From NCBI GenBank assembly GCA_947589405.1, contig CANQBT010000088.1, positions 1 through 9,184 of the forward strand: 9,184 nucleotides of DNA, read 5' to 3'. The translations under genes were made by a program, and so were the position numbers. Positions 1 through 6,280 of the stretch are shown here, piece after piece. This stretch comes from an uncultured Clostridia bacterium (GTDB lineage Bacteria; Bacillota; Clostridia; Lachnospirales; CAG-274). Numbering within the stretch: the stretch's first letter is position 1; the number at the start of each line of letters is the position of its first letter. A model generated the notes under the pieces. It had not been told where the DNA came from and made no database searches. It was given only the letters and a program-made list of their open reading frames with translations.

Positions 1-177
1 GCCTACTTGTACATCATCTGTTTTGAGCGTTCCATCTATTGTACCGCCATTACTCTTGGAAAGATAATCTCCTTCAATATTTGTTACCTTATTGGCGACC
101 TCATTTATGGCCGCCACTACCTTTGTGAGCAGCAGCGCCAGGAATTTTCTTAATCCTGCTATGTCTAAAAATTTCAC
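1..177 (-). CDS. Tail fibre-type protein, N-terminal fragment (cut by window edge)
   Basis: The frame is open from a GTG at 177 to the left edge, giving 59 residues of a longer protein. An in-frame TAG at 181-183 lies two codons upstream, so the GTG is the only possible start. A ribosome site (AGGTGG, 187-192, running into GGTGAT at 183-188) overlaps the stop codon of the preceding gene. The fragment begins MKFLDIAGLRKFL, a short hydrophobic helix resembling the start of the upstream fibre gene (LEFADLEGLKVLM), then a helical stretch (AINEVANKVTNIE), then DYLSKSNGGTIDGTLK, a pattern common in phage fibre shafts. By position after two fibre genes it is probably a third fibre or receptor-binding component. 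The start and frame are seen; the function is inferred, because the distal, specificity-determining part lies outside the window. Confidence 0.7.
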   Translation of the reverse strand, partial: MKFLDIAGLRKFLALLLTKVVAAINEVANKVTNIEGDYLSKSNGGTIDGTLKTDDVQVG

Positions 178-190
178 AGCCTATCACCAC

Positions 191-889
191 CTAAGCAAAG
201 AGCGCTTCTATGTCTGCTGTCGATATAGCCCCTATATCGTCAAGCTTTTTCTTGTCCGTAGGAGCCATAAGTCCCATAACTGACTGTGTTGCAGCTGTTG
301 TGGGCGCATGGGGACTGTTTGCATGGGTATAGGCTTCCTGTACCCAGTCGCCACGTCCTGCCGTAGAAGAGGTAGTACCCAATGCAAGGCTTGCGGATAC
401 CTCCACAAAAACTGTCCCGGACCATCTGTAGACCTTGTTTGTTGAAAGATCAACGTATATCTTTCCTGCTTCCCCTGTTATTTTCTTTGAATGGGCGCTG
501 TCCTCGTAAAAATTACCGCCATTCAGATAGCCCTCGACCGTATCGTCTACAAAGGAAGGCAGCTGTGCAGCAGGGACCTTGCCATCGTTCCCAAGCTCCG
601 CAACGCCGCCCGGAGAACCCTTCTGCGTCTTATCCATCTTCTTATCTATCTCAGCCTTTATGACCTTATTCTGCACAGGATTTGTGCTGCTTGCGTCAAG
701 GCTGCTGTCTACAATTACATTAGTAGCCCCTGCTTCTATATCGTCAAGCTTTTTCTTGTAAGCATCTGTAAAGTCGTTTGTGGAAAGCTGCTTACCGCTT
801 TCCTTGTCTACCTTACCGTCCAACTCGCCGTTAAGGTGTCTCATCAGGACCTTAAGACCCTCAAGATCCGCAAATTCTAATTTGGACAT
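191..889 (-). CDS. Phage tail fibre protein
   Basis: This 232-residue protein is built from modules seen in tail fibres of gut Bacillota phages. An N-terminal helix (FADLEGLKVLM, about 6-16) is followed by KKKLDDIEAGA (45-55), DSSLDASSTNPVQNKVI (61-77), the GNDGKVPAAQLPSFVDD shaft segment (100-116), a small beta unit with KIYVDLSTNKVYRWSG (143-158), and SPHAPTTAATQSVMGLM (192-208). KKKLDDI returns at 213-219, and the protein ends ISTADIEALFA. It probably forms a trimeric fibre or an adaptor for a further fibre at the baseplate edge. ATG at 889 has a good GGAGG site and follows the previous gene's stop by four bases. No large C-terminal receptor-binding domain or chaperone domain is present, so this may be a proximal fibre segment. 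The fibre class is clear; the receptor is unknown. Confidence 0.85.
   Translation of the reverse strand: MSKLEFADLEGLKVLMRHLNGELDGKVDKESGKQLSTNDFTDAYKKKLDDIEAGATNVIVDSSLDASSTNPVQNKVIKAEIDKKMDKTQKGSPGGVAELGNDGKVPAAQLPSFVDDTVEGYLNGGNFYEDSAHSKKITGEAGKIYVDLSTNKVYRWSGTVFVEVSASLALGTTSSTAGRGDWVQEAYTHANSPHAPTTAATQSVMGLMAPTDKKKLDDIGAISTADIEALFA
232..255. repeat. Direct repeat in fibre gene, copy 1
   Basis: A 24-base stretch is identical to 736-759, in the same orientation and the same reading frame of the fibre gene. It encodes the repeated KKLDDI segment near the C-terminus. Copies are about 0.5 kb apart. Confidence 0.85.
736..759. repeat. Direct repeat in fibre gene, copy 2
   Basis: This is the second copy of the 24-base perfect repeat at 232-255. 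Here it encodes the N-terminal KKLDDI segment of the fibre protein. Exchange between the copies would remove 504 bases (168 codons) in frame. Confidence 0.85.
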
Positions 890-893
890 TTTA

Positions 894-1619
894 TCACTCC
901 TCCAATCCTTCCATCAGTCGTGTCATTTCGTCTTCTGTCAAAGCCGCCATACTATAATCCTCTACAGGGTGATACACTCCGTTGTTGTCTTTTGCATAAA
1001 TCATAGTGTCGCCTATTTCCGTAGGCGGCTTTATAGCCATTGTTACAAACGCCGTACTTGTTGCCTTAGTGGGAAGTCTTTCCGCATTGTTGATCTTTGT
1101 CGGCAGTTGCTCGGCTTCGGCAGAGCTGTTTTCCTGCTTTTTTTCTGTGGTATTAGTATCCACTACTACTGCTTTTTTTATTGGTTCGTCTCTAACTGCC
1201 TCGACAATACTATCAATATCTTCGTTAGTATCGTTGTTTATATTCTCAGCTTCGTCTGCCGTATCAACGGTATTTTTATCTATAAGCCTGAGCATCTCGC
1301 TTAGCGGTATGCTATTGACTGTTGTAGTACCGTCTTGCTCTGCACTAAGACCAGAGCCTACCTTTATTCCACCAAGCTTGTCCCTTGTAGCTGCCGTAAG
1401 CGTGTATCCGCTGCCACCACCGCCGCCACTTGAATGGCCGCCGTCTCCAAGCTCTATGGAATGGTATTCAGAATCGTAGACCAAGCCTATGCCGTCTGTC
1501 TTGTCGTTGACCTTTTTCAACTCTCGGTCTATTATGTCCATGTTGGCATTTATGTCATTAATATCAGCGTCCTCTAAATAATCCGGCTGCCTTAGTTTGT
1601 AATTTTCTGTGTTATTCAT
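894..1619 (-). CDS. Tail fibre / baseplate-attachment protein
   Basis: The 241-residue protein begins with NYKLRQPDYLEDADINDIN, followed by NANMDIIDRELKK (6-36 overall). This is the recurrent N-terminal segment of clostridial phage fibre proteins and is thought to dock on the baseplate. A glycine-rich hinge follows (GDGGHSSGGGGGSG, 58-71), then TAATRDKLGGIKVGSGLS (75-92), a very common fibre-shaft motif. After that come an acidic, low-complexity stretch (about 115-185, with LPTK twice, ten residues apart) and a short folded end, IGDTMIYAKDNNGVYHPVE, before LTEDEMTRLMEGLEE. The start is ATG 1619, because GGAGG (1626-1630) sits six bases upstream; an earlier ATG at 1637 has no comparable site. 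The gene overlaps the baseplate J stop by eight bases, implying translational coupling. The fibre role is inferred from motifs and position. Confidence 0.8.
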   Translation of the reverse strand: MNNTENYKLRQPDYLEDADINDINANMDIIDRELKKVNDKTDGIGLVYDSEYHSIELGDGGHSSGGGGGSGYTLTAATRDKLGGIKVGSGLSAEQDGTTTVNSIPLSEMLRLIDKNTVDTADEAENINNDTNEDIDSIVEAVRDEPIKKAVVVDTNTTEKKQENSSAEAEQLPTKINNAERLPTKATSTAFVTMAIKPPTEIGDTMIYAKDNNGVYHPVEDYSMAALTEDEMTRLMEGLEE

Positions 1620-2685
1620 GCAATACCTCCATGTCAAGACTGTTTATTGTAAATATTTCCATTTCTTCGCAGCTCACATTTTCATATCCCCCATTGATAG
1701 TAAAGTCAGTTATATCTTTTACACCATCACATATAAGAGCAATGTGAAGCATGCGAGCATAACTTATTTCATTGTATTTGAAATTGATCTGCGCCATATA
1801 CTTATATAACTCAGTTTTGATATTTTCCTTTACAATTTCAACATCAAGTGTATTGTCAAGCTCTATATTGCCCTTTATATCTATAATCTTAGTCAGGGCA
1901 TTGTAAACCTGACAAATAGCGCCGACAGGAGCTACACCGCTGCCATCACCATTTACATTGGGATCAATATGATCCTGCACAAGCCTTACTGTGTCATCAT
2001 CAGCTTTGTTGCCATTATCTCCACATATATATAGATTTACCTTGTTTGGAATAACACCGTCTCTTGCTGCCTTTGCACCGCCTACGCCCTTGCATTCCAA
2101 AGCCCATAGTATGTAATGCGCCCTGTTGCCGCTTGTAGCAGGCATTTGCAGTCTTAAATAATATCTGTTTCGCAGAGCTTCGTCCGTTTCTTCGTCCACA
2201 CCGCCCTCTATAGGTTCTGTATTAGTGATACTGTCAACATTTACATTTGAAGTAACTATATTGATAATAGTATTTGCTTCTGTATTTCCGCTTTCACCCG
2301 GCAGAACCGCCACTATTGGCGCTCTTGCGCTGCCATTTACTTCTACATCGGCAACAATTTCATATTCCGCTGTTCCGTTCGATACGATCGTACCGCTGTA
2401 TATCATGCCATTACCCGTAATGTCAATATATCCGCTTGCCCTTGCAGCTGTTTTCCTTGTCAGATCTGTCCATTGTTTAACATATGCGTCAAGCTCGTCC
2501 CCTTGCAGGTTTTCAACATTCAGCTTATTTGATGTTTCAAGAAGAAGCTGCAAAAGTTCATATATCTTTATGGCAAAGCTCTTGAACATTTCCCAAAGCC
2601 AGTTACCCTTTTGCTTAGAGTAGGTTTCAGGCATTTGGTCAAGCAAGTCTTGTTGAATATCGTTTATTTCGTCATTATAATTCAT
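1612..2685 (-). CDS. Baseplate J-like wedge protein (XkdT-like)
   Basis: A 357-residue member of the baseplate J/gp47 family (XkdT in PBSX), which bridges the inner baseplate wedge and the fibre-carrying periphery. Recognisable parts are the N-terminal helical region (DLLDQMPETYSKQKG, 13-27), a GDELDAYVKQWTDLTRK segment (62-78), a beta region with SGTIVSNGTAEYEI (97-110) and VLPGESGN (127-134), and the family signature EGGVDEETDEALRNRYYLRL (160-179) with SGNRAHYILWA (185-195). The C-terminal alpha/beta domain contains EISYARMLHIALICDGV (306-322). Length is typical for the family. ATG 2685 is preferred because GGTGAG (2690-2695) lies four bases upstream; the GTG at 2694 is only two bases from the AAGGA element. 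The next gene overlaps its end by eight bases. Confidence 0.93.
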   Translation of the reverse strand: MNYNDEINDIQQDLLDQMPETYSKQKGNWLWEMFKSFAIKIYELLQLLLETSNKLNVENLQGDELDAYVKQWTDLTRKTAARASGYIDITGNGMIYSGTIVSNGTAEYEIVADVEVNGSARAPIVAVLPGESGNTEANTIINIVTSNVNVDSITNTEPIEGGVDEETDEALRNRYYLRLQMPATSGNRAHYILWALECKGVGGAKAARDGVIPNKVNLYICGDNGNKADDDTVRLVQDHIDPNVNGDGSGVAPVGAICQVYNALTKIIDIKGNIELDNTLDVEIVKENIKTELYKYMAQINFKYNEISYARMLHIALICDGVKDITDFTINGGYENVSCEEMEIFTINSLDMEVLHE

Positions 2686-2699
2686 TTTTCTCACCGTCC

Positions 2700-3431
2700 T
2701 TATGCGTCAGTCAGCGTTACCGATTTATCACCGCTGTTATATTCAACGCCAAGTCCCAAAGTAGAAGCAATATCCCTTATAAAGCAGTATGCTGTACCGT
2801 TGTATATCCTTGTATGTATATCAAGCAGCACACGGCCTGCGCATACTCTCTTTTTTTCGGCATTCCATGTCACCTCTCTACCCAACAAATCTATAACCTC
2901 TCTTGCCTTTACAAGATTTGAGCCGTCTATATTAGCGGCTTGTACCTGTGCTGTCTTGTCATTGTATCTTACCGTTATAGAAGTAAAATTTGGTGTGTCC
3001 GGCTGTTCCTGCGGTGTCATTGGTGTTGTAACAAACATATATTCCGTACATTCTGCCGTCAGCCTTATATTAAGGGATCTGTCATATCTGTAAGAATACC
3101 GCCTTATAGCTATAGCCATATTCATTAGCTCAGTCATTCCCCTTGATATTACTATCCTTGCAGGGATCCTGTTGTCACACACATACGCCATAAGCTCAAC
3201 AATTTCTTTACCGTTGCCCTTGCAGAAATAGTAATCTTTTGTTGGCAGCCATAGATCAAGTGTAAAGCTCTTAGGTTTATTTTGTCCCAACAGCGTCAAT
3301 GTCTTTGTATGCGTAGTTATTTCTTCATGCGACAGCTCTTGCACCACTTCGGGCAGGCTGTCAGGTATTACCGGTACTTCTACCACCTTTTCGTTGTTAT
3401 TGTAGCTTAAATACATTTTTACAGACGACAT
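2700..3431 (-). CDS. XkdP-like tail protein with C-terminal amine-oxidase-N-like domain
   Basis: This 243-residue protein has two parts. Residues about 1-135 resemble the N-terminal part of XkdP/LysM tail proteins: VPVIPDSLPEV (19-29), HTKTLTLLGQNKPKSFTLDLWLP (41-63), an EIVELMAYVCDNRIPARIVISRG segment (76-98) and an RRYSYRYDRSLNIRLTAECTEY strand pair (110-131). After a linker rich in Thr, Pro and Gln (135-147), where the family usually has LysM, residues about 150-243 look like the copper amine oxidase N-terminal-like (stalk) domain, with two LG-type half repeats: VIDLLGREVTWN (179-190) and IASTLGLGVEYNSGDKSVTLT (221-241). It probably links tube or hub to the baseplate and may bind the envelope. 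A strong AAGGAGG overlaps the previous stop. The N-terminal assignment is moderate; the C-terminal domain pattern is clear. Confidence 0.75.
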   Translation of the reverse strand: MSSVKMYLSYNNNEKVVEVPVIPDSLPEVVQELSHEEITTHTKTLTLLGQNKPKSFTLDLWLPTKDYYFCKGNGKEIVELMAYVCDNRIPARIVISRGMTELMNMAIAIRRYSYRYDRSLNIRLTAECTEYMFVTTPMTPQEQPDTPNFTSITVRYNDKTAQVQAANIDGSNLVKAREVIDLLGREVTWNAEKKRVCAGRVLLDIHTRIYNGTAYCFIRDIASTLGLGVEYNSGDKSVTLTDA

Positions 3432-3443
3432 TATTCCGCCTCC

Positions 3444-3992
3444 TTAAAAATCGGGACTCAGTCCTTTTTCCACCGTCCCTTCTACGCTGCCCTTGACATT
3501 GCCCCAGGTATATTTTTTGACATCGCCCCAGGTTACTCTTGCAAGCTCGCCCCAATTAACGTGCTTATACGTTATATTCATATCAAGGTGATACGGTATA
3601 AGCTCTGCAAGCAATTCCTTTGTGAAGGTTATAAGTTTATTGTTATCGGCGTTTACAAAGTCCGCCGTCACGACCATGTCCTTAAAGTGTATTTCCACCG
3701 TCACGCCGTCAACGGCATTTGCAGTCCCTTCCAGCATAGCCTTTGTCGCCGTTCCTACACCCATAAGCCTTGTCTTAACATAATTACGCCGATCTTGTAT
3801 ATCAGCAGCCCTTTTGGGTATAGCCATTTCATTTTCCTTGTATTCCACATACCATGTAGAATAATCAAGAAATATCTGCTTGTATAAGTCATTTATCCTT
3901 TCTTCCGAATAGTCAAGCTTTGTTTTCAGCGCATTTATAATGTCCTGCGTTACCTTGTCACTTCGGAAAAATTCACTTATAAGATTTATCAT
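3444..3992 (-). CDS. DUF2313 / gp48-like baseplate wedge protein (XkdU-like)
   Basis: This 182-residue protein fits the YmfQ/XkdU (DUF2313, Mu gp48-type) family, a small wedge subunit associated with baseplate J. Evidence includes the helical N-terminus (SEERINDLYKQIFLDYSTWY, 29-48), the DRRNYVKTRLMGVGTATKAMLEG segment (67-89) that marks the family, and the ELIPYHLDMNITY strand (130-142). The end (147-170) holds three W-G repeats, at W147, W155 and W163. ATG 3992 is chosen because GGGAGG (4001-4006) lies eight bases upstream and the codon falls just after the previous stop at 3995; an upstream in-frame ATG (4028) would overlap the NlpC/P60 coding end and lacks this site. In PBSX the matching gene follows baseplate J; here it precedes it, with another gene between. 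Confidence 0.85.
   Translation of the reverse strand: MINLISEFFRSDKVTQDIINALKTKLDYSEERINDLYKQIFLDYSTWYVEYKENEMAIPKRAADIQDRRNYVKTRLMGVGTATKAMLEGTANAVDGVTVEIHFKDMVVTADFVNADNNKLITFTKELLAELIPYHLDMNITYKHVNWGELARVTWGDVKKYTWGNVKGSVEGTVEKGLSPDF
3501..3554. repeat. Short tandem repeat, 24-base period, encoding W-G units
   Basis: The plus-strand hexamer GCCCCA recurs at 3501, 3525 and 3549, exactly 24 bases apart. On the coding strand each copy gives Trp-Gly, so the protein carries three units of eight residues (WGELARVT, WGDVKKYT, WGNVKGS). The following segment VEGTVEKG may be a decayed fourth unit. Confidence 0.8.
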
Positions 3993-3994
3993 TT

Positions 3995-5425
3995 CTATAA
4001 CCTCCCATAGGCGTATACATTCGACCATAGCTTTGTTTTTCTTACGCCCACATTCTCGTTCTCGGCATTTATCATCATGTTGTTGCCTATATAAACCCCC
4101 ACATGATAGACCCTGCCGGCTGCGTTAGCCCAGAATACCAGGTCACCCGGCTGTCTGTCGCTTGCCTTTATCTTAGTGCAGCTGTTGTAATATCCCTGCG
4201 CCGTAAGTCTGCTTACAGACTTTGCCCCTGACCTGTTGAAGCAGTAATATACCAAACCGCTGCAATCAAAGCTGTCAGGACCTGTTGCGCCCCATACATA
4301 AGGCTTACCCACTTGTTCATCAAGTATAGAATACAGACTGCCATAATAAGCGTTTTCGCTACTTGCCACAGAGCTCTCCTTTATTTCCTCTCGCTGTAAT
4401 ATCTCGCCTTCTGTATATGCGCTTGCCGCTTCCTTAAGATATTCTAAAGTACAGCTCATCGTATGTATATTACCCCTGACATTGTGCGTTACAGACGAAA
4501 TTCTGAATAAGTCATCTATGCATAGATAGTCGTCTGCAACATGCATAACTCTTCCGGGTCTCGCCTTATCATGTCCCACAAAGTCCATTGACAGTTCTCT
4601 TTTAAGTCTGTCCTTGTCCTTTAGCTCATTTTCCGCAAGTTTCTTTATATTTTTATAATCATCGGAGCTTACGGAAAAATTTTCTGATAGAAGTCCGTAT
4701 TTGTTTATACTGTCATTATCGCTTATGCTGTATTCCATTGCAGGCATATTTCCTGTTGTCTTGGAATTTATAACAGCTCTTACCCGGTTTTTAAGTGCTT
4801 CTATGGAATGGGTATACTTACCCCTTCCATGCGCTTCCTTATTTGTCACATCAAAGGCAGCTACATTTACCGCAGGCTTAAAAATATATTCTATAGGCTC
4901 TTCCGTCAGTTGAAATACATATACCGCTGCACCTCGCAGCTCGTAATAATATTTCTTACCATCGTTATCCTGTTGTATTTTTATAAGCTCTTTTATAATT
5001 TCATTTACATTTTTTATGTATACGCCCTTGACCTTAGCAGGCATATCGCATATGCTGCCTATAGTTATGTTAAGGCTATTAAATAGCTGCGACAAGGCAG
5101 CCGTCACGCTGATATTTTGAAATTGTATAACAGTATCGTTTTTGTTGAGGTAGAAGCCATAGTCATAGGCTTTTACTTGCCTTTTGGGGTAATTCCTGGT
5201 TACACTTACGACAATAGTCTCTATAGTTTCGCCTTCATCATTTTCCACCTTTATAATATCTCCTGCCATTATAAGCAGTCTTGGTATATATCTTTCCTCT
5301 GTGTCCGGCACATCAAATGATAAAGACAAGCCCACCGTATCAATGCTTTCCGACCACGTAAGCTCGCCAACCAAATCCGTAATATCCTCGCTTTTACCGT
5401 CCTTACACAATGTCACCTTATACAT
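3995..5425 (-). CDS. Tail hub protein (XkdQ-like) fused to NlpC/P60 cell-wall peptidase
   Basis: This 476-residue protein has two domains. Residues about 1-335 match the XkdQ/YqbQ hub family: ITDLVGELTWSESIDTVGLS (15-34), LLIMAGDIIKVEN (50-62), a TVIQFQNISVTAALSQLFN segment (98-116), and RPGRVMHVADDYLCIDDLFRISSVTH near 289-314. After a charged linker (about 336-360) comes an NlpC/P60 domain, with GKPYVWGATGPDSFDCSGLV (373-392) carrying nucleophile Cys388, then QPGDLVFW, VYHVGVYIGNN with His441, and likely third residue Asn453. It would sit under the tube and cleave peptidoglycan stem peptides during penetration. ATG 5425 is chosen because GGAGG (5433-5437) lies seven bases upstream; ATG 5449 lacks such a site. 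The triad is seen; activity is inferred. Confidence 0.92.
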   Translation of the reverse strand: MYKVTLCKDGKSEDITDLVGELTWSESIDTVGLSLSFDVPDTEERYIPRLLIMAGDIIKVENDEGETIETIVVSVTRNYPKRQVKAYDYGFYLNKNDTVIQFQNISVTAALSQLFNSLNITIGSICDMPAKVKGVYIKNVNEIIKELIKIQQDNDGKKYYYELRGAAVYVFQLTEEPIEYIFKPAVNVAAFDVTNKEAHGRGKYTHSIEALKNRVRAVINSKTTGNMPAMEYSISDNDSINKYGLLSENFSVSSDDYKNIKKLAENELKDKDRLKRELSMDFVGHDKARPGRVMHVADDYLCIDDLFRISSVTHNVRGNIHTMSCTLEYLKEAASAYTEGEILQREEIKESSVASSENAYYGSLYSILDEQVGKPYVWGATGPDSFDCSGLVYYCFNRSGAKSVSRLTAQGYYNSCTKIKASDRQPGDLVFWANAAGRVYHVGVYIGNNMMINAENENVGVRKTKLWSNVYAYGRL

Positions 5426-5502
5426 ATCATCACCTCCACCCTTGACCATTCCTGAGTGCGGCGCAGAAGAAAGGCATCGGCATCAGCTGACGCAAGGGCT
5501 GT
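5426..5502 (-). other. Largest non-coding gap, with near-palindrome
   Basis: This 77-base interval between the DUF2634 stop and the hub start is the only gap above 20 bases in the window. It holds the hub ribosome site (5429-5437) and a 14-base near-palindrome at 5481-5494 centred on CAGCTG, which in RNA could pair as a five-base stem with one G-U pair and an AGCU loop. No -10 box, T-tract or convincing small gene is visible. It may be a spacer left by gene rearrangement. Confidence 0.5.
5429..5437 (-). promoter_or_regulatory. Ribosome binding site that sets the hub start
   Basis: GGAGGTGAT on the coding strand is close to a full match to the 16S rRNA 3' end and lies just ahead of ATG 5425. 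It falls inside the reading frame if ATG 5449 is used, which argues that the eight extra residues (rich in Gly and Asp) are not translated. Confidence 0.8.
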
Positions 5503-5943
5503 TTATATCACATTCAAAATTTCTGCGTAATTAATAATACTGCCATCTTTAAGTACAGCAGCAAAAGAAACTTCAAGCCTTACTCTTTCGGCCTTCCAGT
5601 CCCTCACCTCTGTTATTAAAGGGTGTCTTAAAAGGTTTTCAGTCACCTCTCTTTTGAGTTCTGAATTTAAATATCCGTCAGGAAGCCTTCTTTTGCCTAT
5701 ATAGTCATAAATACTTATGCCGAATACCTCTTTTTCATCTTTGGCATACACACCATAAGCATTGGCAGGTGTTCGCAGCACATTTTCAATATATTGCTTC
5801 ACACCTAAAAAAATCGACTGTTCCGCAGGCAGTCCCTTATTCATAATATGCTGACCTGTGGAATAGTCAAAAATGAAATCCACGCCCGGCGTTGTCTCCT
5901 CTGCCGCAGCTTCGTTATTCTCTAAAAAATTTTTTGGGAACAT
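5503..5943 (-). CDS. DUF2634 / gp25-like baseplate wedge protein (XkdS-like)
   Basis: This 146-residue protein matches DUF2634 (XkdS), the Gram-positive counterpart of T4 gp25, which sits in the wedge and helps start sheath assembly. Its features are PGVDFIFDYSTGQHIMNKGL near the N-terminus (19-38), EQSIFLGVKQYIENVLRTPANAYGVYAKD (41-69) and FGISIYDYIGKRRLP (74-88). A helical and strand C-terminal half follows, with EVTENLLRHPLITEVRDWKAER and a final strand pair ending ILNVI. ATG 5943 follows a run of G residues (AGAGGGGGAATAAT) at good spacing, and only one base separates it from the previous stop. The length is normal. In PBSX the equivalent gene follows the hub gene; here it comes before it. 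Confidence 0.9.
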   Translation of the reverse strand: MFPKNFLENNEAAAEETTPGVDFIFDYSTGQHIMNKGLPAEQSIFLGVKQYIENVLRTPANAYGVYAKDEKEVFGISIYDYIGKRRLPDGYLNSELKREVTENLLRHPLITEVRDWKAERVRLEVSFAAVLKDGSIINYAEILNVI

Positions 5944-5944
5944 A

Positions 5945-6280
5945 TTATTCCCCCTCTGTCAGATATATGTTCAAATTGTCTATGCCTTCAAATTTTCCCA
6001 GTATATATATACTCTGATTATCATCGGCATACATACAGATATATTTGTCACCTATTTCATAGGGGTACTCTTTCAAATACAAGTCGCCCGTAGTCGTGTC
6101 CGTACCCTCGTTCATTAATCCCTTTATACTGTAAAATTCAGTATGATCTAAGGGCTTACCGTTGTAATATGTGCGTATAGTCACAGGCTCATAGCCTGTG
6201 ACTTCGCCTACACACATACCTATCTTGGCCACATTATTCCTTGCGGCTATTTCCTTTGCGACTTCTATATAACCGCTCAT
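5945..6280 (-). CDS. DUF2577 / XkdR-like small baseplate protein
   Basis: This 111-residue protein probably belongs to the DUF2577 (XkdR) family, small OB-fold-like proteins near the hub and spike. The N-terminal helix (YIEVAKEIAARNN, 4-16) leads into IGMCVGEVTGYEPVTIRTYYNGKPL (20-44), which fits the family's 'GxVxxxxPLxI' strand pattern. The later YPYEIGDKYICMYADDNQSIYILGKF segment (72-97) fits its 'xxGDxVxLxxxxxxQxYxVLxxv' end. The start ATG overlaps the tube gene's stop by four bases (ATGA), and the ribosome site is weak, so translation is probably coupled to that of the tube. The family call rests on motif shape and neighbourhood rather than strong identity. A generic baseplate spike-associated protein is the alternative. 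Confidence 0.65.
   Translation of the reverse strand: MSGYIEVAKEIAARNNVAKIGMCVGEVTGYEPVTIRTYYNGKPLDHTEFYSIKGLMNEGTDTTTGDLYLKEYPYEIGDKYICMYADDNQSIYILGKFEGIDNLNIYLTEGE

Noticed and set aside
191..889. Diversity-generating retroelement variable region in the fibre genes
   Set aside because: No adenine-rich variable repeat, template copy or reverse transcriptase is visible within the window; the distal fibre gene is cut off, so the question stays open only outside it.
1006..1479. Plus-strand open frame of 157 residues, rich in Ser, Val and Leu, looking like a membrane protein
   Set aside because: It lies antisense to the fibre gene 894-1619, has no ribosome site, and its hydrophobic character follows from the complement of acidic, polar codons. 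All plus-strand frames in the window behave the same way.
2225..2623. Plus-strand open frame of 132 residues
   Set aside because: It is fully antisense to the well-supported baseplate J gene, with no matching family motif or start signal.
3993..4028. ATG at 4028 as start of the DUF2313 gene
   Set aside because: It would overlap the end of the NlpC/P60 coding region, lacks a good ribosome site, and the extra 12 residues do not fit the family; ATG 3992 has GGGAGG at eight bases.
5425..5449. ATG at 5449 as hub start, adding MVKGGGDD
   Set aside because: The added codons are the ribosome site itself read as protein (GGAGGTGAT gives Gly-Gly-Asp type residues), and no site precedes 5449.
5430..5483. 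A 17-codon frame (starting MPMPFF) in the gap before the hub gene, ending inside the hub ribosome site
   Set aside because: It has no ribosome site of its own and is too short to judge; the arrangement resembles a leader peptide but nothing else supports it.
5481..5494. Near-palindrome as a rho-independent terminator
   Set aside because: The stem is only five pairs with one G-U and no run of T follows it on the coding strand.
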